Assembly (NCBI GenBank): GCA_963170055.1
Contig: CAUJGJ010000005.1
Span: 1,123,167 to 1,187,166 of the forward strand
Direction of reading: 5' to 3'
Length of the DNA: 64,000 bases
From: Halisarca cf. caerulea
Taxonomy: Eukaryota; Porifera; Demospongiae; Chondrillida; Halisarcidae
Shown one piece after another: positions 47,441 through 60,300 of the stretch. Each line of letters begins with the position of its first letter. Positions within the stretch are counted from its first letter, which is position 1. The notes under the pieces were generated by a model. The model ran no database searches and had not been told where the DNA came from. It was given only the letters and a program-made list of their open reading frames with translations. The translations under genes were made by a program, and so were the position numbers.

Positions 47441-50030
47441 CATGAATTGTACCATATGTGGTATCTTATGACTCACAGGTTGGTTGGACAATGCTGGTAG
47501 CTTTGACCGCCTGATTCCTCTGATTACTGTACCATCACTACATTTGGTAGCAATTGATTTACCTGGACATGGTTTGTCTAGTCATAGACCTCCTGGTACC
47601 AACCAGATCTTAGCAAACTACTTGGTAGACATCAGACGTGTGGTTGAAGGTGAGGTAGTTGGCAGGGGATTGTGTATAAATACAGTAAAACCTCTGTTAA
47701 AGGACACCTTCTAAATGAAGCCATTTGCTTTATCAGGACAACATGACTCTGCGCCATTTCACATCCCTTAAATTTATATTTGTACACTTGAGCCCTCCAA
47801 AGTGCATGAGAGCACCTCCATAAACAGAAGAGTTAACTTTAGTCCCATGGCATCATTATTATAGAGGTTTCATTCAACACAAGAAAGAATGTTCCTTTTG
47901 CCCAGCTAATACATTGCACATATTAATGTACTGAATGACGTTGTTTTTGAACATGCCTACAAGTAAGAATATATAAAGTATACTCAAGCCTGTCACGTAT
48001 TGACTCTTACCAGCACATGTTTATCATAGCCACATTACTTATAGAACATCATTGAATCTTGACAATAGTTTTGTAGTTGTAACACATAACCAAGATAAAC
48101 TTGGCTATTCACCATACTACAAGAAGTACTATCACAGTGGCAGATACTCATATAAGAAGAGAGGACTAAAGACACAACTACTCTAAGATGTTCTGTTCTT
48201 AACTTATAAAGACTACAGCTAAAGCTAGCACAGGTAGAATGTACTACCCAAGATAGTCTGAAACACAGAATCACTGTTTTGCCAATGTGCTGTAAGGCCT
48301 TAATTTTTCTGGGAATTTCACCCTTCAATCTGAAACCACTGGATGATACCCCAATCAACACTAAGTACTGGTTGGTGACCAGGCTTAAGTTATCAGACTT
48401 TGTAGTTGTAACATCTAGTCATTGACAAGGTGAACTCGGTTTGGCCACACTATAAGAAACCATTATCATGGTGGAAAATATAGTGAGAAGAGATGACTTC
48501 AGTGGGAAATTCCCACAAAAATGGCCCTATAGCACATTGGCAAGATAGCAATGTTTTGTTTCAGATTATCATGGTTAGTACAAATCTACCTATCATTGAA
48601 TTTCATTGGCTAGAGCACACTAATACATCATTTGGAACAAGCGATTCAAGTTTAAAAAACTCGTGGGCCGCCCACGGCCCTGGAAACTCGAATCGCTTGG
48701 AAATCGTCTTCGAAGAACTCTTCTGGTCGAAAATACCCTTCGCTGATAAAATCAGAAGCGAATGAGGGAATTTTACCGAAATATAGCCGAAAGATTACGT
48801 ACCGACTTCGCGTCCGCCATGTTGTTGACATATATATATAGACATCGTTCCGGACGTTCTGGACACTTCCGGTGAAAGTAAAAACAATATAGGGCCGCCT
48901 TCCGGCGGCCCAAAAAGTCAATGAAAAGATGATTTTCACTTCTTGTCAAATTATTGGCGTACTTTAGTTATGTATCTGTATATTCTTTTATGATTAAAGT
49001 GGAATACATTCTCTTTTCTGTGTCACTCAATGGGTAAGTAGTACATGAATATTTCAGATTTGAACACATGTACTTTTAGAGATTGCTTTAGCTCTCCATC
49101 TTGCAGTATGTGGTTATAGTCACTGTGGTTACCAATTTTCAACAGTAGCTGTTGTGTTGTATGGTTAGATTTCTTTAATGCAACCATGCACATTGGGCCA
49201 GCAACTGACTCAGCAAGGTAATGATTGTATTGTACATGTTAAGTAAATTCCTAAGTGCTCGTAAATTGAAAAAATCATGAAGAATGAACCAAAATAATTG
49301 GAGTTGGGTTGTAAAAGCAGATACCACATATTCCTGACAAAGGTGGGCTTTGATTTATTCCTATATTTCTGTTTTCCTCCAGGTACTGGCATTGCAGCAG
49401 TGGTGAGGAGTGCGTGTTGACATGCACATGACAGCTTGTTAGAAAGGGCCATTTCTGCTATATGCTGTCACCTACTGCACATAGAGGGTTCAGATTGTCA
49501 GCACTTTTTGTGGCTTATTTATTCCATTTGTTTTGTGATGTATTTTGTCCATACCAACATTGTTGATTCTTGCTTTATAATCTTTTGGTCAGGATGAATC
49601 TGAACCACAGTATACATCAAATGAACTACTGCGACAGTAACTGAATCAAACTGTTACAGTATGCTAAACTGTTCAACTAACAGCTGAATCAAATGTGACT
49701 GTTTCTGTGTGCAGAATTTTATTTACAGTGATTATTTTCCACCACTATAAAACAGTTTCCTGTAGTAATAGTTGCTGCACTACTTGCACAACAGGATGAG
49801 ATATACAGCACGTGGTGTTTTCATTTAAATCTATATCCCATTATAAGGTGTCCCCCTTTTTTGAGCCCATACAGTATAATAGATATATACTCCTTGCATC
49901 TAATATGGATGGTAAGTGTTTCTCTTCTGACTCTGCAGTATGGCAGTGTTATGCCTGAACATGTTCAGAGAATGGTACTGATTGAAGGACTTGCACCAGT
50001 AGAAATGGAGGAAGTGAATTTATGCTTTTG

Positions 50031-50078
<48 letters not shown>

Positions 50079-53000
50079 GTGTGTGTGTGTGAAATAATGT
50101 GTTGAAATTACGGATTTTTGCTATAGTGGACCATTTTTGTTGAAGAGTTAATTTGCTGGAGAGTCCACTGTACATGCATGTTAGGATTGTGAAAGTTTGT
50201 TTTATTTGGTCACAATTATTGTCCAACGAAGTCTGTATATCCATAGTATTCCAGAATTTTTAAAGTATATAATATGTACAACCACTTATCAGGGGAATTT
50301 GCACAACTTATCATGCCCAACCAAAGATAACACTAACATTTGAGTGAAAGGAGGTAATAATTAGCCTAGCCTTGATTATATCACAATAACCATAGTATTT
50401 AAATTTGCATAATTATGTCAAAACTCACCATCAATATTGTGATTTTACTGGAAGAACAATGGTTACCATGGTTTTCCCAGTTTAGTGTTAATATACCTTG
50501 GAGTGGTCTGGATTATTGTCTTACTGGTTATTGTCAAATTCCAGTACACATATTGTACAAATTTTATGATTGCATTCAGTTTACTGTCATAGTCATTATG
50601 CTATATAATTCATATATGTATATATTATGCTTATAATCATACCATTGTACTCTACAGACAGCCAGATTGAAGCCTGAAGATGTTGAGAAAATGGAACTGA
50701 CTGATGGAAGTGCACCATTTTCAAAGAAAGAGGTATTGATGGTTTTGTTTGCTTGCAGTACTACGTATCAGCCTTGTTTAGCATTTTGTGTTCGCAGACA
50801 TGTATAAAATGATACAAAAACTTAAATTTGAATGCAAATGATGAAGATTTGTTGAACTGACAGTGTTTACAACTTTGGTATTACTACTCTACAACAGTTG
50901 GATTCTTGCATGTCTGGCCACTGCTGAAGAATGTTAACGTTGCTTATAGTATGTCTGTACGCAACTTAATGAGAGCTGTACCCTATCACACTACATCAAT
51001 ATTGTATGTACACACATGAGGTTCGATCATAGGTTAATTATCTATGTTTATGATTAAAATCCTACGCAACCGTAAGATTTGAAATACGCCTGTAACGATC
51101 AAACCTCTATAACCCAGCACTGCAGGTTTTAAATTTCAGAGTTGTCAGCTTATCAAGTGTACCTTGGTATACGTACCTTAGTATGGTGACTACACCTCAG
51201 ACTGTCAGGGAATGTTGGAATCTAATTTACATGAGCACACCTTTAGCCGATATCTACTCGGACAGGCATCCACAAGATTTGGCCAGATTAGAAAGATTTT
51301 ATGTATGAATTATAATAAGGCATTAAATCGCAGAGATTCCACCTGTACTCACTACTTTGCATAGATTCTGTACAGTAGTGTCAACTTATGTTTATTCACA
51401 AATTGCACAATGTGTGTGTACATATTGTGTAAATGGTACAGTAATTTGCCTATGATACATTCTAATTCTTATATTCAGTGTGCAATGTACAGTGTTATTT
51501 TTACATCTCATTGTGACAAATTTTTCGCTCTCAATTGGAATAATACTAGAGAGGTTTAGCATAGCGTTTAAACACTACGTAGTAAGCTGATAGGTACGTT
51601 CGAGAACTAGCGCATTTTAGCAACGTCGATTACTTTATACGTACATCACGTTATAGCGATACAGGAGGACGAAGATTTTTTGCAAGTTTTTGGCAATTCT
51701 GAGGGAGATTCAGGCCATGAAGACATTCTTTTACTATCAAAAACGGAACGCTAGGCTGAACAGCAGCAGTTAGAGGAGCAAAAGAGAGCATCACCACGAG
51801 GGTTATAACATAGAGCAAGAATGTACTAAGATACTTTGATACGTCAAAATCGTTACTAAGAACGTTTTATTTTTCCGCGAGAAAGGTAGTAAGCTTATTA
51901 CATAATGTTTTACATAGTGTTAAACCTCTCTAGTAGTATGATGTACTGTACAGTGCATATATTTGTCATGTATTTCCTGTACTTTGACTGCAATGTACAG
52001 TAGCATTCACACTTGTGTGTACAGTGGAACCTCTTATGACAAACTCCCCTAATAGTGGAAACCTCTCTACAACAGACTGCTTTGTGGGTCTTTTGTGGGT
52101 GCTATGCATATTACCGTGTGCTCGGAAATTTTCGCGGTACTAAATTTTCGCAGACGCAACACTTAAGGATTTTCGTGGATGCAGAATTTCAAATTCGCGG
52201 ATCTTAGATTGGATTTTAGATTAGTTCAACAATATGTAATCCTCTATAAATTATGCACTGAAAAATGGCTGCTCTGTTTGTTAGCGTGGTTGTTAGTCCG
52301 TGGAACGGTTATCAATACAAGTGCAAATTGTTGCAGTTGATCTTCTCCAGCTGCCTTCCAGATTTTAGTCGGATATGGAGCGTCTGATGGGGGTAAAGAA
52401 TGACTTGATCAACATAACGGACGAGAAAACGAACGGTATAATATACGAAACGTTTGACACTCCTACTTCTTTGTTCTTTGCCAAGACTCCTGTGCATAGC
52501 GCTGAGCATAAAGGGTCGTACAGGATTTTCGCGGATTTAATTTTCGCAGATGCCGTGCAGTACCGCGAAAACCGCGAAAGTTTAGTACTGCGAAAGTTTC
52601 CGAGCGTACGGTACATAACCTCTGAATAGTGGAAATTCTGTATGGCAAACTAACTTTCAGGTCCCAAAGTGTACATTATAGAGGTTTTACTGTATATGTT
52701 ATGGTATGCTGATTCTAGCACTGGGAGGGAGGAACCCTTACTCCTAATCCTAAAATGTGTTGTCAACATGTGCATCGAGTTCTCAGACTCTTGATATATA
52801 CACTCTTGCACTTTATATCAGTTTAATTTGCCCAATGTTTTGTACCTTGGTCTTCTCCCTGAGTATATTGTTATAATTGCAATATCTGTTAGATTTGTGT
52901 TATCTGTCAAAATTACTTAGCTCTTTTTCACACCAACATTCCGCAAACAATTTATCAACTTTGTGCAGTGGGTCCTCACTTATCCACACCTCAGACATTC

Positions 53001-54582
53001 AGTTCCCTCACCTTCTGCAATAGTTTTCATTGAAACGAATGTGCAACACTGTAAACTATAGTACTGCTCCCTTATTTTTCCAGTTCCCTCACTTTATCTA
53101 CACTTTAATTCACAACAGATGTTGGTGGATAAGTGAGGTCTGACTGTATACGTAATGTATGTGCTTGCTGCACATGCATAAGTAACTACAGTACATAATT
53201 TGGACTCTTTCCTACCAAACATTGGTATAGGAAGAAATCCCGAGTATGATCTGCAAATATCTGACTGGTTTGCCAGATAGAGAAGCCACGTCCAATAGAG
53301 TGTACAAGAGTGAAGAAAAGATTATACAGAGGTGGGTTATAGATTTGGTTTCATGTGGTGTATAATGGTCTCAAGCTGTATAGTATACAGGTCACTATTT
53401 ATGATTCCCATTTGGAAGCAGGATTATAGTGATGTATGATATGACTGCTGTTTTCACAGGTGTACATTTCTCAAATCGACAACTTGATTATGTTTAGCCT
53501 GTTTAACTATGCAAATAGACCAGTCCCTACTATATATGTTAGCTAAAGACCCTACTCACAAATGCTGGGTCACCAAAGTAAGACATCCAAGAAAGCAGCA
53601 TGTGCAAGTGCAGTCAATCTACTCATCCTATAGACTCACAAGTATGATGGATTAAAGCCATGGACATTACCTCGTACGTAGTTGGGAAGTGATAAAATTT
53701 AACTGTACTTGACTCAAATGCTCTTCAGCTTTCTCTCAAGATTGCTTATGACTAATACAGTAAACATCAGTTAGTAATGGCCTTTATGATCAGTTAACAA
53801 CATTTACAGTATATTAAATGCACAGATGAAGCGTACACAGTAAGTCATAATATGTTGTCTAAAGCAGGGCATACACTAAGCAACATTTAGGCAACATTCC
53901 ACAGCAACATGTTGTTGACCAAATGCTGCTGGCAACATTATACTAGCAACATTTAGCATACACTTGGTAACATTGTTTGGCAACATAAGGGGGGAAATCG
54001 CTTGAAGTAGAAAATGACTGCCAGGAGAAGAGTTATTACTGCCTTGACTATAGCTACTCTGATGAAAAAGTGGAACAAAATTGAAAGAAATTACAAATTG
54101 TGTGTGTAGGCCCTGGATTTCTAGCCAATCTGCACCAAGTGCATAGCAATAGCTGTTGTGAGAGCTACACATGAATGATACATGTGCATTCCATAAGTTT
54201 TGAGAAATGAATCTTTGTTTTATGTCATACAACAGTGGATAGGCTTCAAACAATGAGATTAAGTGCTCTGTACAGCTTGTCATTGCCATTCTGACTCTCC
54301 TGTGCTCTTCTGTAGCTGGCCATCTCCTAGGAAACCTTTGATGGTTTGGGCAACATGTTACCAGAGAATGGAAACATTTTCATTCTCTGGCAACATGTTG
54401 CTCGCTCTTGGCAACAAGTAACATTTCAACATACACTGGGCAACATTGTTGGGGCAACATGTTGCCCCAACAATGTTGCCTGAAATGTTGCCTAGTGTAT
54501 GCCCAGCTTAAGAGAGTATTTATGTGTTTTGCAAAGTCTTTTGTGTGTCACTTACAGTATACTTACAGTATGTACAGTACAC

Positions 54583-54670
<88 letters not shown>

Positions 54671-55732
54671 CAGATAGATATAGATATAGATATATATGTA
54701 TATATGCAGGTATATATACACACTGACAATTACACAATCCTGTACTTGGCACAGGTCATATATTAGGCATAACCACCAGGTCACAGGGTCATAGGTGTAT
54801 GTGAATGCATGTACTCCCGCTTCACTTTTGTTTTGATTTGTTAAAGCTTCAGAGAAGCTTTAGGTGTGTAAAACGACGTCCTCCTACCTTGTTTTGATTG
54901 TAAATATAAACAGTAACTTAGAATTTGGCCACGAAAGACATTTGTTAGATGGTGATTCGATTGTGAAGCGATCCCAGAGCAGTCTTGTTGTCGGTCAGTG
55001 TATACCATATAGTGGGTAATTTTTTGTGGGGTAAAATTGTCGTGAATCATAATAATTACTTATTCATGGTCAAAAATTTGTGCTTTATGCCGGAAAGAAG
55101 TTATAGTTTTAAGAAAATGGATACTTCCTAAGAAGTTGAATCCATAGTTTGAGGCTACCATGAGTACAAAATCATTTAAAAGGCTGAAGTCGGCGATAAA
55201 CTTCAATGCTAAAGGCAAACAGGTAATCCGTACAACATTTTACAGGCCAGTAATGCAGCCCACTTCTTTGTGGGCAATGATAGCGGTGCTGAATTCACTG
55301 AGATCGTATGAATTACTGCTGTTGCCTTTCTTAAAGTTCCTCAATAAGGATTTATACTGAGTTCGAGAGACTGTCGATTCCTTCGTAAATTCTCCCGATT
55401 GGTACGCATGAAGCATAGAGCCACTAGCATGGGCTTGCACAGTTACTAAATTTCATGGGAAAATATTTTGTGGTTCCCTTCCCAACCATAAATACCACGT
55501 ATTTTTTAACCCACCATTATTACCTGCTATATATGGTATATTATATTAACCACAGCTTCCAGGTGTATTGAGCGCATATATATATATATATGCAACCCTC
55601 ATTCTTGGCCATCGAAAGTTTGTGGATAGATATACCCCCTTGCCTTCTGCTTGGGGTTTATCTATCCACAAACTTTTGCTGACCTTGGTGTTTGGGTCGT
55701 ATATATGCGCAATACTCCTGACAGATATATAT

Positions 55733-55772
<40 letters not shown>

Positions 55773-57249
55773 ACTGCGTAGGCGGTATCTATTATCTTCA
55801 AAGAGACCGCCTTGGGTATATTCATGATATACCGGGGTATATCAATGACCCCAATTCATATACCCTGTTTTTTAAGTGACGATAATTGATAACTGCCTTG
55901 TCAACAGGATGATGCACCAGCAGTACCTTGCTGTACGTACAATGTATACTAAGCCTACTAAGAAGTTCGCATTGTTTTTTTTAGGAACGTTTTTATCTAC
56001 ACCTATCGTTTCAGACCCCGTTGCAACGTTTGCAGTCTTTTAGGAGAGCAGTAGTCCCTCCGAACGGAGCAATCGCGAATTCTTCTAACCTTTCGAGGAC
56101 GATCGTCACGGATGAAGACTAAAGCGAACTTTTAGAAAGAAACATGCGCTCCAGTAAGTTTTGTTTTCACGCTGTAGTATTCCGTAGCTGTCTTCCCTCG
56201 AATTAAGTTAAAAGCGTTATCTTTCGCATTACATTTGCTGCGCATGCGTATCCAGTATTCGGCGTAGACGCAAGGTTTGTCGCTGAAAAGGAGAGTTGTA
56301 AGGATAATAACCATCGTTCGGCTTGAGTTTAACACTGATGTACCTTCCCTGCGAGCAAAATCCTCCTTTCAAGTGGGATATATATTAATTATACCCCACT
56401 TTTGCTGGGTACATGGGAATGTACTAAGTGTTAGGTGTTGATTAACACTCGGGCTGCGCCCTTGTGTATCAACACCTAACACTTAGTATATTCCCCATGT
56501 ACCCAGCAAAAGCGGGATATAACATATATATATTATATATATACACACATACATATATATATAATATTATATATATGTATATCATTCTAGTATAATATCA
56601 TAGTATTTACAGTATGTTTGAGTAGTGCAATACATATCCTTACATATCTTTTTGCATTTATTTATAATTATTCCCCCCTAACCTCTGAATCACTTGATTG
56701 TACAGAATTATGATGAAGAACGGTGAGCTGACAGAACAGTCTGCCAGAGTGTTAGCTGTTAGAAGCACCAAGAAGAACAAGAATGGAAGTGAATGTCTGT
56801 GTTGTGACTTGTGCCTATTGTATTAGACATTTTCTTATATATATATACATATATTATATATATATCAGGGGCGTAGCCAGGATTTTAAGAAAAGGGGCTC
56901 AACGGAATATGACTAGAGACATTTTGACCCAAGTAGCACTTGAAATTAGCACACGGCATGCAAAATAACCACGCCCTCCTGACCTTCAAGCGCTCAAAAA
57001 TGTCTGCGTACGTACGTACGTAGCGGTTTCTTCAGAACGAACTTAAGTTATTCTTAGTATTTCAGATCGTTTTTAGTTTTAAATGAGCTGTATAACAAAT
57101 CTAGATATAATAATCATAAACTAACAGACAGTGGGCCCAATCCAGGCCAGTTTGTGGAGTTGGGAAGAAAGGCAGGTTGGCAAGATTTTTGGGGAGAAGA
57201 AACTTCAAAGGGGGGCCCAAGCCCTTTGAGCCCTGTGCTAGCTACAGCC

Positions 57250-57309
<60 letters not shown>

Positions 57310-60300
57310 TGTTTATGTATACTGTATATATATATAATTATAGGTAGATTGATTGATTGACAGATAGGTACGTAAATAGATAGATTATATGTAGATACTA
57401 TTAAGTTCACTCTGTTATACGTATGTTTATCTTGCTTTTGTGTTTCTCTACACATAATATGCACCTATTCAGAATTTCTTTCTTCTTCGTGAAGGTTTTG
57501 AATTTGTAAGAGACTTGGCATTGGCATCGGTGGGTTGATGGTGTTGTAGTGATGGAAACACCTTTCTGGAAAGGAAAGTCCTGCATGGATTGATCTTTCC
57601 CAAGAAACTCTAGATGTTTTAATTTTACAAACAAGTTTAGTACATTGCAATCACATGCACATACAAATCCTAATTAGTGGTGCTGCAGTAGCAGGTGTGC
57701 TTTTATGACAGCCATTGTTTTGTATCTGCTATGTATGTACATATGTACATCCTTGTTTGTATGCACATAATTCTTAACCTTTTTCTTCCATTAACAGAGA
57801 CCACTTTCATCCCTCACCAGTGGTGCAGTTGCAAAGCTCATTTCTAATATAGCACAACCAACACTTGTGATTTTGTAAGTCAGTATTCTATGTTTGGATG
57901 TACATAGAGCGTGTTCTCTGAGCCTTGTTTTGTGTAGATCACCTTCATGTCAGATAATATTGTATGTACAGCATGTCTTTAGGTGCTTGTGTGTGCTTGT
58001 ATTATACTTGTTTCTGTAACACATTACTGTACTAGCTAGCTGTTAACATTATTTTATGTGTACAGTCAGACCTCACTTATCCATACATGCACATTCGTTC
58101 TTGGCGAAATTGCAAATGTGGTGAGGGAACTAGATGACATTGAGGGAGCAGTAGTATTGTGTACAGTAGGATTGTACAAGTTTATTCCATGCAATATATC
58201 ATCCGTTACTATGGTAACAGCACGATTGTACAGCGATGTTATACCGTATATAGATAGATAGATAGATAGATTATTTGAATGAGGAATGCTGCATCCACAA
58301 GAGTGGGTTTTCATGCAGGTCCTGACATACAGGTACAGAGTAACACAGGCATAATTATACACACAGTTAAGTTCATGATACACAACAATTAAATGTCACA
58401 AAACTGAGATTACTGACACAGAAATCCTTCTAATAAACACAATTAAACACAGATAAGCTCATAATAACCACAATTAAATGCCACAAATTACTGACACAGG
58501 CAATGTACACACAGATAATTGCATATATTATAACACTGATTTCATGTACAATCCATAACTAGACATAGGTAATTGAGTTACAAATTTGATATTGCGTGCT
58601 TGAAAGATTTCAGACTTGATGAATATCTAATACTCTGAGGTAGTTGATTGTACTGTAAGGCGCCTTGGAATTCAAAGGATTGTCTGTACGTTTCTGTATG
58701 TGGGCGTGGAAGGTGAAGTTTGTCGGCTCCTCTGGTGGACGAGTAGGTGCATGAGTTCTTGATGAACTTTCCAGATAGATAACTGGGAGCCTGATTAAGC
58801 ACACACCAATGGACCTGACACAAGAGTGCATTGTGACGTCTCCTGTGGAGAGTGGTCCATCCAAGTTGGTTTCTGAGGGGGGCACTTGGTGTACGTGGAG
58901 GCTTGCTCAGCACAACCCTCATACCGAGGTTCTGGACTCTCTCCAGGCTTTGAGTGAGGTAGGCACTGCAAGGGTGCCACACTACTTGGCAGTAGTCAGC
59001 ATACGGGAGGACCAGTGCATTGTACAGCATCCGTTTAGTTGATAGGGGTAGGCCAGCACTAACTCTCCTTATGCTAGCAATTGCAGCTAGCATTCTTCTC
59101 CGAACAGTTCCTACATGGGACTTCCAACTAAGATCGTTGTCAATGGTTACGCCAAGGTACTTGATGGATTCCTGCTTAGGGATTGTAGTACCATTGATTT
59201 GCACCTTGATCTTCTCTGCGCGTGCCTTAGCCGCTCTCCTACTTAGTGTCATCATCTGTATCTTTTTAATGTTCATTGCCAACTTGTTTGATTTGATCCA
59301 GTCGGCAATGAACTGAAGATCTTCATTAAGGGCACGTACATGGTCAGGATCAGTGTTGGCATAGTAGATAGTGGTATCATCGGCATATATGATGGTGCAG
59401 CTGGTGACTACAGTAGGTAGGTCATTCATAAACACCAGGAATAGCAGTGGGCCGAGAATGGAGCCTTGTGGTACCCCGCCTGTGACTGGGGCCCATTCAG
59501 AGTAGGCTCCATTTACAGAGACTCTCTGCATCCTGTCTGAGAGATAGTTCGAGAACCATCTGTACTCGTCATCCAGGATGCCATATGATGAGAGTTTGTT
59601 AAGGAGTAAATTGTGGTCAATATAGAATCAAAGGCCTTACTCAGGTCTATCATGACAGTCCCGACACATTCTCCACGCGGGCCTTTAACTTTCCGTGAGT
59701 TTATACTTTGAAATCTGTGATTTCATGCAAATTCCTCTCTGTAATATTCCTTGAAAAGCTTTTTGAAGAAATGCTTACTATGTCAAACCCTAAAGGAGCC
59801 AATTTTTGCCATTGCGAGAAGCGAACTTAGTATCGTAGCATAGAAAGTCTTCTTTAACGATCATACTGCCGATTCCCTTCTTAAACTCGATTTTTAGCAT
59901 TCGAATTGCTTTGTCATATTTCTGAAAGTCAAGGACACCTGTCCAAAGTCCACAAAGGGATGCTATAATGGTTAAGACATAGGCACTCGGGCTGTATGGC
60001 ATATAATATGCACTCCCTATGCACCCGAGGGATTCGGCATTAATATGCCATACAACCCTCGCGCCTATGTCTTAACTACTGAATAACCTACTGCAGAAGG
60101 TGAGGGAATGGGATATCTGAGGTGCAGATAAGTGAGGTCTCACTGTATTATGCATACTGTACATATATAAGGTGCTTATGAATAATAATTTTATTATAAA
60201 GGTGATGTCCTGCAACGTACTGATTTTTATTTCCCCAGAGCTAACAACAGCTATTGGAAGCACCATGTTCGTAAAATGCTGTCCTCTTACACCAATCCAA

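Noticed and set aside
48968..49033. Alternative acceptor (actttag) for the nucleophile exon of the hydrolase
   Set aside because: It has the right phase but introduces an in-frame TGA before LKWN.
53876..54289. 137-codon open frame on the - strand
   Set aside because: It lies wholly inside a TIR element and spans its subterminal repeats; no transposase motif is seen.
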